Of a DNA stretch of 43,996 nucleotides, positions 1 through 8,326 are shown piece by piece (positions within the stretch are counted from its first letter, which is position 1; every line of letters begins with the position of its first letter). Made by a program: the position numbers and the translations under genes. Origin of the DNA: an uncultured Phascolarctobacterium sp. (GTDB lineage: Bacteria > Bacillota > Negativicutes > Acidaminococcales > Acidaminococcaceae); NCBI RefSeq assembly GCF_937920985.1, contig NZ_CALDXR010000011.1:1-43996 (forward strand), given 5' to 3'. The notes beneath the pieces are model-generated. The model was given only the letters and a program-made list of their open reading frames with translations. It was not told the DNA's origin and did not search any database.

Positions 1-898
1 TTATTTCTTTTTTATTCATATTATTTCAATCCTCGCTCCCTCACGGGAGCGACTAGCAAGGATACTTATTTCTTTTTTATTCATATTATTTCAATCCTCG
101 CTCCCTCACGGGAGCGACGAGCAGGTTCCCAAAAATCTGTATGAAGTTGACAAAATTTCAATCCTCGCTCCCTCACGGGAGCGACTCACCTTCATGACGC
201 TTTTTTACGGCAACTTCGTATTTCAATCCTCGCTCCCTCACGGGAGCGACGCTATTGCTGAAGCTGATTATAACCTATTTAAGATTTCAATCCTCGCTCC
301 CTCACGGGAGCGACTTATTGCGATGAGTTTAAAGGATATTTATTTGACGATTTCAATCCTCGCTCCCTCACGGGAGCGACGCTATTTTATACTTTACGCA
401 ATGGATTAAGTAGATTTCAATCCTCGCTCCCTCACGGGAGCGACCGCAATCTCTCTGCGACGCTCCACCACGTCGGCAGATTTCAATCCTCGCTCCCTCA
501 CGGGAGCGACCGGACATGGAGATGTGGTAAATGCATCGAAGTAATTTCAATCCTCGCTCCCTCACGGGAGCGACCACCGCCGCCGGCAATACCGCCGAGA
601 AGCGCGCCATTTCAATCCTCGCTCCCTCACGGGAGCGACGGACGAAGTAAAAACTGCTGATGTTGCCATACGTATTTCAATCCTCGCTCCCTCACGGGAG
701 CGACCCTGCGGCTTTTGCTTTATCAAAGTATTCATCTGGATTTCAATCCTCGCTCCCTCACGGGAGCGACTTTCAGCTCTTTAACCTTATTTTTGATATC
801 AGAATTTCAATCCTCGCTCCCTCACGGGAGCGACTCTTGATGATATACACGCCATCCATTTTGTTCAATTTCAATCCTCGCTCCCTCACGGGAGCGAC
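1..898 (-). CRISPR. Type I-C CRISPR array, 14 repeats, cut by the window edge
   Basis: Fourteen identical 31-nt repeats start at 23, 88, 155, 220, 284, 350, 414, 480, 544, 609, 674, 740, 804 and 868. Thirteen full spacers of 33-36 nt lie between them, and a partial spacer occupies 1-22. Read on the minus strand, each repeat begins GTCGCTCCCGTGAGGGAGCG and ends GGATTGAAAT. It can form an 8-bp stem with a GTGA loop, which is the type I-C repeat pattern cut by Cas5c. The repeat is one base shorter than the common 32-nt I-C repeat. The minus strand is taken as transcribed because of the repeat polarity and the leader and cas genes on the right. Bases next to the repeats are not conserved, which fixes the 31-nt boundary. 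The array continues beyond position 1. Confidence 0.98.
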
Positions 899-1113
899 AG
901 CATCAAAACAAATTACTTCTCTATTCATTTAAATCAAGCATTTTTTGCGAACTAGCTCAACTCAAATACTCAAAAATTTATTTTGATGTGAGAAAACTTA
1001 TAGTTTCCCATTCTAGCTTAAGTTGCGAACCTAAGCTAAATTTTATGTTCCATATAACTTCGCACCATGAACCTAAATTACACAAACACTAATTGCTCAC
1101 AGAAGAAATTACC
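899..1113 (-). promoter_or_regulatory. CRISPR leader between cas7 and the array
   Basis: This AT-rich, gene-free stretch separates the end of cas7 from the first (leader-proximal) repeat. On the plus strand the word TTGCGAAC occurs at 945-952 and 1023-1030, and its inverse core TTCGCA at 1059-1064. GAACCTAA occurs at 1027-1034 and 1069-1076. A 25-bp dyad centred near 1026 (1014-1038) pairs TAGCTTA with TAAGCTA and GTT with AAC, with one mismatch. Leader function is inferred from position and repeat polarity; I could not place a convincing promoter. Confidence 0.75.
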
Positions 1114-2004
1114 TTAAATCATACGTGTACAGCTTACACCTTCAGGGAGTTTATTTTCTGCAACTTCAACTTCATAATCATTATAGCTTCTAGCAGCAAT
1201 AACTCCTTCCTTACGCTTAACACTCACAATATCAAACAACTTATATGCAGGAGCATTACCTAATTCCGTGGCATGCTTAAATACTATAAGCTCACGTACA
1301 GCCATATTGCCACGAGCAGCAGAATGATCGTATTCAAACATATTGATAATTGCCTGCCACAACAAAGCCAAATCATCTTCACTAAATCCAGTTACTTTAC
1401 GTGCAAGATTTGCAGAAATATAACCATCTACACGGTATAATGCGTAAGGAACAATATATTTACGGCCCATTTCTGTGCTCTTATTTTCTGCATCCTTTTT
1501 AGTTGTAATAGCAACTCTGGTAATTGTAACTTCTTGTGTCACAATCGGATCAATACTACGAGCAAAGCCCAACTGCACAGGACCGCGAACCTGACCACAA
1601 TTCAAAGCAGCCTTTACGAATGTAGTCATAACTGCACCAAAAGTACGAATATCAAAGAAATTATTGCACATAAATTGGCAAATTTTCTTATCAATTTCAG
1701 GATCATCTTTTTTTAATTCCTTAATTTTCTTTTCATCAGTGCCAAACGCAATATATGCAGTATTATCGCTTTCATTCAGAGGTACACCATCTTTAATATA
1801 GATTTTGTAGCCTTCTTTATCTTCGCACATCGTCTCAACACAATTTCTGATTTTACGCTTCAGGCAAACATCAGTAACAATGCCATAGCCAGTTTCAGGA
1901 TCAATGCGCGGCATGTTGCCTGCATCCGGGTCACCATTCGGATTACCGTTTTCTACATCAAATAAAATTGTAAACTCATATCTGTTTTTGATTACTTCAG
2001 CCAT
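1114..2004 (-). CDS. cas7: Cas7c (Csd2), backbone subunit of type I-C Cascade
   Basis: At 296 residues this is the normal size for Csd2/Cas7, the subunit that polymerises along the crRNA in the type I-C effector. The N-terminus contains the family signature FDVENGNPNGDPDAGNMPR (about residues 15-33). FDIRTFGAV and GPVQLGFARSIDP follow in the middle. The ATG starts directly after the cas8c stop codon, and its AGGAGG ribosome site lies inside the end of cas8c, so the two are translationally coupled. It is the last cas gene before the leader and array; in the usual I-C order cas4, cas1 and cas2 would follow here. Confidence 0.97.
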   Translation of the reverse strand: MAEVIKNRYEFTILFDVENGNPNGDPDAGNMPRIDPETGYGIVTDVCLKRKIRNCVETMCEDKEGYKIYIKDGVPLNESDNTAYIAFGTDEKKIKELKKDDPEIDKKICQFMCNNFFDIRTFGAVMTTFVKAALNCGQVRGPVQLGFARSIDPIVTQEVTITRVAITTKKDAENKSTEMGRKYIVPYALYRVDGYISANLARKVTGFSEDDLALLWQAIINMFEYDHSAARGNMAVRELIVFKHATELGNAPAYKLFDIVSVKRKEGVIAARSYNDYEVEVAENKLPEGVSCTRMI

Positions 2005-3774
2005 TTATTTTTCCTCCTTTTTCTCATAACGTTTTTTCACTTGATGATAATATCCGAGAACAAATTCACCTTGTTCCGGTAAGTTTAAACGAGCCGGCAT
2101 CGCATTGTCTGCAACTTCAAGTTTATTCATAAGTTCACCAATCAACTTTTCAAAATAGATTACAGTACCTTTTTGTGATGAAATTTTCTTCAAATGCGTA
2201 TTGGCAAGCTTAGTCAACAGCGGAAAAGTCATGCTAGGATTAGCACAAGCAGAATTAAAGTAGCGATCCTTTATAGTACTATTAATACCAGGATTAGCTT
2301 TTTCCTGCAAGTCCTCAAGTACCGCAAACAATCTTCCTAACACATAAGGTACTTTTTTACATTCTTCATTCAATGCCACAGTAACAACCTCCTCATTATA
2401 TTTGTAATTTCTCATCAAACAAGCTTTAATGATTGCCGCCTTGATTCTACTGATTTTAGTAATATTTTTATCAGGATTATCCTGATCAGCCTTTGCTCGT
2501 AAGATTGTATTCTGATACAACGCTTCAGGATATTTTGTACCGCTTAAAATACTACGTAAAACAGCACCTGTCAACAACGGTGTAGCTGCTTTATCTTTGG
2601 AATTTTTATTAGCAGTTTCCTGCAGAATCTGCCATAATGGTATACTTACTCTGTTATTAAATCCTGGTTTGATAATTTCAAATTCGCGAAAATATTTTTC
2701 GTAATTCTTAACAAAATCACCAAAGGTATTGGTAAAGAAAAAACGTACTGAAATTCTTGCAGCATTAGGCGACAATCCTAAAATATAAAACTTGTTATCC
2801 GGTTTAACCGTAAAATCACTAATTTCAAACGTATTACCAGCTCGAACTTTTTCGAAAAAGCCCTTGATATCATCGTCTTTGATAATCTCATTGGCACTGC
2901 TAATAAGATCAGCAAAAACATCTTCATTATCTTCATCTGCTTCTTCTGCCCAAAACACAACAGTCATATCACCAATACGTAGATAATTTCTGTCGTTCGA
3001 CAATAAAGTATTCAACGCTGTTGTATAAGCAAAGGCAGCATACTCACTGACCGGTGCATTGTCTCCCTGCTTGTGCTCATAGGATTCATAAGCAGGAGCA
3101 TTGAACGCTACCAAAGCGGCGCCAGAAGACTGTGCTCCATACAACCCTTTAATACTAGGATGCAGACGAGCTACAGGAGCCGTTTTTCCAGTAACCAAAC
3201 AAATTCCTTTAGCTACATCCGTAGTTTGCTGGCTTTTATAAGAATCCCACGCCCGTTTGATTTCTTCATCCTGTTCTACACTTTCGCCATCAACCTTAAA
3301 CATCAAGTTAGCTGAACCCAGTAAATCTTCCATATAAGGCTGCAAAAGCATATTTTCATGAGCTAATTCTGGTTGCCAAGTTGCAAAAAATGCTTTTAGT
3401 GCCATTGCTTTTTCACCAATAGCATCTGCCAATATTTCCTGACATTTTTGTGCCATTGCCTCAAAACATTGCTTACTACGCTCAGTTTTACCACTGGAAT
3501 CTATACCCAAAACATATTTTGCATTATCCCATAAAAACTGTGCAGCAACTCCTGCAGTACGTTTCGTTGCTTCCGGCAGTAATATGTTCTGTGGCAATTC
3601 GACTGTTTTCTTACCTTTTTGCACAGAAATTTTCAAAGAAAGAAGGTTTAGTAACCTTCCCTGTTTATCAATATTCAGCGCATAAGATATTTTGGCATTT
3701 CCCCAACCTGGTTTAGCCACCTTTCCTTTAGCAGCTAAAGCCTCATAATAATCTACTAATGCTTGCAGTATCAT
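2005..3774 (-). CDS. cas8c: Cas8c (Csd1), large subunit of type I-C Cascade
   Basis: This 589-residue protein has the size and position of Csd1/Cas8c, the subunit that recognises the PAM and starts R-loop formation. It begins MILQALVDYYEALAAKG, as Csd1 proteins do. Family-like stretches include CLVTGKTAPVARLHPSIKG (about residues 190-210) and FAYTTALNTLLSNDRNYLRIGD, followed by the VVFWAE segment. The start overlaps the cas5c end by 4 nt and the stop abuts cas7, so cas5-cas8c-cas7 form one tight transcription unit. In type I-C an internal start in this gene often makes a separate Cas11c; I did not locate that start with certainty. Confidence 0.96.
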   Translation of the reverse strand: MILQALVDYYEALAAKGKVAKPGWGNAKISYALNIDKQGRLLNLLSLKISVQKGKKTVELPQNILLPEATKRTAGVAAQFLWDNAKYVLGIDSSGKTERSKQCFEAMAQKCQEILADAIGEKAMALKAFFATWQPELAHENMLLQPYMEDLLGSANLMFKVDGESVEQDEEIKRAWDSYKSQQTTDVAKGICLVTGKTAPVARLHPSIKGLYGAQSSGAALVAFNAPAYESYEHKQGDNAPVSEYAAFAYTTALNTLLSNDRNYLRIGDMTVVFWAEEADEDNEDVFADLISSANEIIKDDDIKGFFEKVRAGNTFEISDFTVKPDNKFYILGLSPNAARISVRFFFTNTFGDFVKNYEKYFREFEIIKPGFNNRVSIPLWQILQETANKNSKDKAATPLLTGAVLRSILSGTKYPEALYQNTILRAKADQDNPDKNITKISRIKAAIIKACLMRNYKYNEEVVTVALNEECKKVPYVLGRLFAVLEDLQEKANPGINSTIKDRYFNSACANPSMTFPLLTKLANTHLKKISSQKGTVIYFEKLIGELMNKLEVADNAMPARLNLPEQGEFVLGYYHQVKKRYEKKEEK

Positions 3775-4421
3775 TTGTATACCTCACATTGCGTAAGATC
3801 TATTACGCCATTGACAAATACAGCTCTAAAAAACATAGGCTTGATGTTATTTAAATCACTATAATCCATGTCATAGAGCATCAATCCTAAATCACGATTT
3901 TCAGCAATCGTAGGCACATTGTTAAAATCGTACATACGATAATTAACCGGAAATTCTCTACAACCAAAGTATGGTGTATGGTAACATTGGCCTTTAGTAA
4001 TGCGTCGTTTGATTATATCCTGAAACTTACCAGGATTATCGCCTGCATTAGCTTTATCCGTCATTTCAAAATGCGCTTCGATAACATAATGCACATCCTT
4101 GAGCACCATTGACGCACGCTGCTGAATTTCATCTTTGGTATTAAGATATAAATCTTTACCATCAGCTCCGTTAATCACACTTCTTGCCTTGCTACCACTA
4201 GCTTTTGCCTTAACCTCATTACGTCTAATATTAGTAAAACGAATAGGGCTAAGCAAATAGATTTTATCCACGATCCATTTCATGCCGGGATGCCAGTAAA
4301 TTGCTTCTAAAACACCACGCGCTGCCGATGGCGTTATACAATCGTAAGAAACACGCTCAACAGCCAACTCCGGGCGACTAAATAATGCATAATCACCCCA
4401 AACCTCTAATTTAATACTCAC
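3771..4421 (-). CDS. cas5c: Cas5c (Csd5), crRNA-processing endonuclease
   Basis: At 216 residues, beginning SIKLEVWGDYALFSRPELAVERVSYD, this matches Cas5c of type I-C. In that subtype Cas5c replaces Cas6, cutting pre-crRNA and holding the 5' handle. The segment SYDCITPSAARGVLEAIYWHP (split about residues 24-45) is characteristic of the family, and GQCYHTPYFGCREFPVNY follows near residue 135. The start is GTG at 4421, 5-6 nt after AGGCGGTGA. It is the first gene downstream of a consensus promoter and overlaps cas8c by 4 nt. Confidence 0.96.
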   Translation of the reverse strand: MSIKLEVWGDYALFSRPELAVERVSYDCITPSAARGVLEAIYWHPGMKWIVDKIYLLSPIRFTNIRRNEVKAKASGSKARSVINGADGKDLYLNTKDEIQQRASMVLKDVHYVIEAHFEMTDKANAGDNPGKFQDIIKRRITKGQCYHTPYFGCREFPVNYRMYDFNNVPTIAENRDLGLMLYDMDYSDLNNIKPMFFRAVFVNGVIDLTQCEVYK

Positions 4422-4463
4422 ATTATCACCGCCTTTTATTTATTTCATTGTTGATTTACTTTA

Positions 4464-4492
4464 ATTATATATCTAGTTCTATCTTTTGTCAA
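4464..4492 (-). promoter_or_regulatory. Consensus sigma-70 promoter of cas5c-cas8c-cas7
   Basis: On the minus strand a perfect TTGACA box (4492-4487) and a perfect TATAAT box (4469-4464) are separated by exactly 17 bp. The predicted start point lies about 36 nt upstream of the cas5c GTG codon. This would transcribe the effector genes separately from cas3. Confidence 0.85.
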
Positions 4493-4597
4493 TGATACCA
4501 CAATAGTCTTGCATATATTTTTCTTCTCTGATATTATACATATGTCATGAAATTCTCATGTGGATAGAAATATTGTCGATTTACTTTTATAGTAAAG

Positions 4598-4629
4598 CAA
4601 ATAGAGACGGGTACCTCCGTCTCTATTTG
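4598..4629 (-). terminator. Stem-loop between cas3 and cas5c, probable terminator
   Basis: A perfect 13-bp inverted repeat (4598-4610 and 4617-4629) with a 6-nt loop lies 10 bp past the cas3 stop codon. On the minus strand only a broken T tract (TTTGCTTTAC) follows, so termination may be partial. On the plus strand the stem is followed by GTTTTT. Confidence 0.6.
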
Positions 4630-4639
4630 TTTTTAAAAT

Positions 4640-6784
4640 TTAAAAGAACACACCAACACCATCATCAATATTTACTATCAATCCCTTATGGACATCATAA
4701 ATACTCATATCAGTCAATACATTAATATTTTCGTCAATAACATCAATAACTCCTGCTCCTTGCAACTTAAGAAATTGATTTTCATAAACATTTACTATGT
4801 ACTGTCCTGCTTTTCTCATCAAGGACCGATTACATACGCCTGCACGCAGTTGTTCCAATAACTTCTTGCTGACATCATCACATGGAATAAAAACTCCTCG
4901 ACCGGTTTCGCCTATAATCTTAAAATCCGAAGCAATATCTTTAAACAACATCCTCTTATCAGACATCCCCAAAATATTGTGCATATCTAGGCTTTCGCCT
5001 TTATTTACATGTAACTGATCAAAATATTGTTTTATTGCCGCTGTAGATGAAATATCATTAAAATCACGCATTACCATTTGCGTAATTTCTCTTGGTAATC
5101 TTATAAAACTAGGGATTTTAGTATCATCTTTCTTAATTTCAAATATATAAACAATACTCTCTTCTAATGGTCTTTTATTTTCACGATTACACCTGCCAGC
5201 TGCCTGAATTATACTATCTAAGCCGGCAATTTCACGATAAACTACCGGGAAGTCCACATCGACACCAGCTTCAACAAGACTGGTAGCTACAAGCTTACAC
5301 GGCAAATTATTCTTAAGTCGTTCCCTAACTTCAACCAAGATTTTTCGTCTATGCTGCGGATACATAAAAGTTGATAAATGATAGCAACCATCTCCGTTCA
5401 AGCCATCAAAAATTTTCTGTGCAGCTTTTTTAGAATTAACAATACATAATACCTGTTTATGTATATTAAGTTGTGCAACCAAAGCTTCTGTGTCCTCAAA
5501 ATCAGTCTTTTCATAATGAACACGCCTAAAAAAATCATACAAATCATCTACATTAGAACAAATTTCATGTAGTTGTACATCTTCAGTAAAATATTTATTC
5601 AAACTAGGCTGCGTTGCTGTACACAATACCGCAGTTACATGATAATTACTTACTAATTCCCTTATAGCTCGCATACAAGGAATTAAATAATCATTAGGCA
5701 ACATCTGTGCTTCATCAAAAATCACAATACTGTTAGCAATATTATGCAATTTACGACAACGACTAGTTTTATTGCCATATAATGATTCAAAAAACTGCAC
5801 ATTAGTCGTTACAATAATCGGTGCATCCCAATTTTCCGTTGCCAGCTTTTTACGTTCATTTTCTTTTTGTTTATTATCACCAAATTCTGCATCATCATAA
5901 TCAACATTCATATGATGCTCAACTACATCCTCACTTCCTACAATAGAACGAAAAACATCAGCGGTCTGCTCAATAATGGAAGTATAAGGAATTACATAGA
6001 TAATACGTTCCTTATTTTTATGTTGCATAGCATGCTCCAAAGCAAAACCAAGCGACGCGATTGTTTTACCGCCACCAGTAGGAACAGTTAACGTATACAT
6101 TCCTTCATTACCATGAGCTGCGTTAATACATTCTTCACGAATTTCCGTACGTTTTTCATTTAGTTTATTTGTAGGCTTTCCCCAAGCCATAATATAGGCA
6201 TTATATCGCTTATATAGCTCTTCTAAATCAGAAAATTCACCACGCTTCAGAGTATCAGGTCGCATAAACCGCTCTGTATCCAAAAAGTCAGCATCTACCA
6301 AACAGGAAAATAGCATTCTTGTGAAAAACATAGCTGAAAAGGTATCAACGAAAGCTGGAAAAAGTTTTTTGTTTACACTTAATTCAGGTAATTCGTTTTT
6401 AAAGGCACTATAATCTAAAATTCCTACTAATTCCTTTCGCATACGAGCTACCAAAGTTCCGTTATCAATATCACCTCTTACGCCAAGATTCATTAAACCA
6501 CTATGATGGCCTGCAATACAAAAAGCAAATGGTACAAAATATTTTCCAAGTAATTGTGCCCCTGCAGTTGAATGATCTACTTTTGGTCCATTCTGTTGAA
6601 TTCGTTTCTGAAAACCAATAGAATACTTTCCAACATCATGATATAAGCCTAGCAACTTTCCTATTTCTTCTATTGTAAACTTTTTGGCAAACTCAGCACA
6701 TAAAGTACTTGTTCCATTCAAATGTTCAAAGAGAGCTTGTTCTCTATTTTCGCCATCATCACTTCTATGTCCAATATACTTCAT
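4640..6784 (-). CDS. cas3: Cas3, HD nuclease-helicase of type I CRISPR
   Basis: This 714-residue protein has the type I Cas3 layout. The N-terminal HD nuclease shows H21, the H49-D50 pair with K53, H71 and H93-H94 as metal-site residues. The SF2 helicase shows motif I TVPTGGGKT (about residue 235), motif II DEAQ (about 355), motif III TATQPS and motif VI QAAGRCNREN. It is recruited by Cascade to nick, unwind and degrade the target strand. All key residues are present. TAGGAGGA lies 9 bp before the ATG. It is separated from cas5c by 218 bp holding a hairpin and a strong promoter, unlike the tight operon usual for I-C. Confidence 0.97.
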   Translation of the reverse strand: MKYIGHRSDDGENREQALFEHLNGTSTLCAEFAKKFTIEEIGKLLGLYHDVGKYSIGFQKRIQQNGPKVDHSTAGAQLLGKYFVPFAFCIAGHHSGLMNLGVRGDIDNGTLVARMRKELVGILDYSAFKNELPELSVNKKLFPAFVDTFSAMFFTRMLFSCLVDADFLDTERFMRPDTLKRGEFSDLEELYKRYNAYIMAWGKPTNKLNEKRTEIREECINAAHGNEGMYTLTVPTGGGKTIASLGFALEHAMQHKNKERIIYVIPYTSIIEQTADVFRSIVGSEDVVEHHMNVDYDDAEFGDNKQKENERKKLATENWDAPIIVTTNVQFFESLYGNKTSRCRKLHNIANSIVIFDEAQMLPNDYLIPCMRAIRELVSNYHVTAVLCTATQPSLNKYFTEDVQLHEICSNVDDLYDFFRRVHYEKTDFEDTEALVAQLNIHKQVLCIVNSKKAAQKIFDGLNGDGCYHLSTFMYPQHRRKILVEVRERLKNNLPCKLVATSLVEAGVDVDFPVVYREIAGLDSIIQAAGRCNRENKRPLEESIVYIFEIKKDDTKIPSFIRLPREITQMVMRDFNDISSTAAIKQYFDQLHVNKGESLDMHNILGMSDKRMLFKDIASDFKIIGETGRGVFIPCDDVSKKLLEQLRAGVCNRSLMRKAGQYIVNVYENQFLKLQGAGVIDVIDENINVLTDMSIYDVHKGLIVNIDDGVGVFF

Positions 6785-6868
6785 CTTTACTTATCCTCCT
6801 AATATCAAAAGTTTTTCTTCATATACTCACTTAGAAAATTCTCCATAACACTAACATTCTCCTCCCCC

Positions 6869-8191
6869 CTACCTCACACGTATACGCCTGCCCTCGCCGT
6901 TCGCCAGAAAAATCTCGCCCAGCTGCAATCTGCCGTCCACAATCTTAAAGACATCGCTTTCAAACGTGCCTACCTTGGTTTCAATCTCCACATTGCTGAA
7001 CGCCAGCTCGCCGCTCTGGTCGCTGAAGCTGCCGCGCAGGCTCAAAAACGGCACCATCATGTACGTTCCCTTGCCCGTAGAAAAGCTGCCGTATACCAAA
7101 TTATTGCCATGCGGTCCCTCATTGCGGAACTTCATCTTCAAAGCAACGCTCGTATTAATCTTGCTGCTTTTGGCAGCCAGCGAAGCCATCAGATTCTTGC
7201 CATCAACATCAATCTTGTAATAGCGATTATCAAAATGATACAGGCCGATAGCATCAAAGGTACCGCCAAAAATGCTGCCCGTCACATCCTGAAAGGTGAT
7301 CAACGCATTTTCATAATGGTAGGTGCCGTTGATATTCGTAAAATACAAATCGTTCAGATGCAGCTCCTTCAGCGCCAGCGCCCCATCAATCAAAGGCTTC
7401 TTCAGGCTGCCTGTCATCTGCCCGGTCACAGTCATCGCATCATTAACATTCTTCATGCCCAGCGAATCCGGGATAACATCATACAGGCAGATGTTGATAT
7501 TCGTCTTCTGCTCCCCCTGCAGCTCGCAGGTTCCGTCAATATTCAATCCCTTGCCTGCAATGCTGCCGCCGTAACGTCCTGCCGCCAGATGCAGCTCCAG
7601 CTTTTGATGCTCATGTATCTGCGCCGCTGCGTCCACATCATTCAAAATAAAATGGCGTTTTTTGTATTCTGCCGACAGCACCGTATCATGCAAAATCAGC
7701 CTGATATTCGGCAGCTTGCCCTTAATCTGCAAATGGCGCTTTTCCGGTGGCACCTCGTCCGGCAAAATCTCCTCCGCCGTCTTTTTATTCTGCAGGATGT
7801 CCAGGCGCATTTTATCATCAAAACCCAGATGAATATAAGCACCGCGCAGCTCCACCTCCTGCACCGTATCAATACCGGCAATGCGCAGGATAATATCCTT
7901 CGGCTTGATTTTGATGCGTCCCTCCGGCACATCCAGCAAGCGTTCATCCTCCGGCGAATCCCAGGTCAGGTTTTTAAAATATACATTGCCCCAGATATCA
8001 GCACGCAGCTCCTCGGCCGTCACCGTGCCTGCCAGCACCTGCTGCTTGGCCATATAATAGTTAAAAAGCTCCGCCGCATGGCGGCTGGCACGCTGCGCCA
8101 AAAAGAAGTACACCGCACTGCCCACAGCCAGCAGGCAGATGCAAAGCACTGCCAGATGTGTTTTAGATAATCTGCGTATTGCCTGCAACAT
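6869..8191 (-). CDS. AsmA/TamB-like inner-membrane-anchored envelope protein
   Basis: The 440-residue product starts with a short basic segment (MLQAIRRLSKTH) and one hydrophobic helix (about residues 12-33). Then comes a long beta-rich region of short repeated strands, with repeated GG/D-I-x-G patterns such as VTGQMTGSLKKPLIDG near residue 250. That architecture resembles the AsmA/TamB/DUF748 group, which spans the periplasm and moves phospholipids to the outer membrane or helps assemble it. This would fit a diderm host, but the exact family is not certain. The ATG at 8191 follows GGTGAT; a longer reading to 8317 is rejected because the promoter at 8228-8256 lies inside it. Confidence 0.65.
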   Translation of the reverse strand: MLQAIRRLSKTHLAVLCICLLAVGSAVYFFLAQRASRHAAELFNYYMAKQQVLAGTVTAEELRADIWGNVYFKNLTWDSPEDERLLDVPEGRIKIKPKDIILRIAGIDTVQEVELRGAYIHLGFDDKMRLDILQNKKTAEEILPDEVPPEKRHLQIKGKLPNIRLILHDTVLSAEYKKRHFILNDVDAAAQIHEHQKLELHLAAGRYGGSIAGKGLNIDGTCELQGEQKTNINICLYDVIPDSLGMKNVNDAMTVTGQMTGSLKKPLIDGALALKELHLNDLYFTNINGTYHYENALITFQDVTGSIFGGTFDAIGLYHFDNRYYKIDVDGKNLMASLAAKSSKINTSVALKMKFRNEGPHGNNLVYGSFSTGKGTYMMVPFLSLRGSFSDQSGELAFSNVEIETKVGTFESDVFKIVDGRLQLGEIFLANGEGRRIRVR

Positions 8192-8227
8192 ATAATCACC
8201 ACTTTCGCTTATGAACTTTCTAAGCTC

Positions 8228-8256
8228 AGTATAGCACCACGCCGAAACGCCCGCAA
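8228..8256 (-). promoter_or_regulatory. Promoter of the AsmA-like gene
   Basis: On the minus strand TTGCGG and TATACT are 17 bp apart, with a TG one base before the -10 box (extended -10). It lies 37 bp upstream of the chosen ATG and supports the shorter protein. Confidence 0.6.
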
Positions 8257-8326
8257 CTAATAGCAAAGGCACAGCAGACCTGTCACCAGCATCTGCTATG
8301 CCCCTATATCTATACATATTAAATTG

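Noticed and set aside
194..932. Open frames across the CRISPR array on both strands
   Set aside because: They consist of translated repeats (ISILAPSRER-type motifs every 20-22 residues) and have no ribosome sites.
7109..8170. 353-codon plus-strand frame opposite the AsmA-like gene
   Set aside because: The minus frame has a promoter, ribosome site, membrane anchor and plausible domain; the plus frame has none of these.
8192..8317. Longer N-terminus for the AsmA-like protein
   Set aside because: The extension contains a good promoter, and the ATG at 8191 has a ribosome site followed by a normal membrane anchor.
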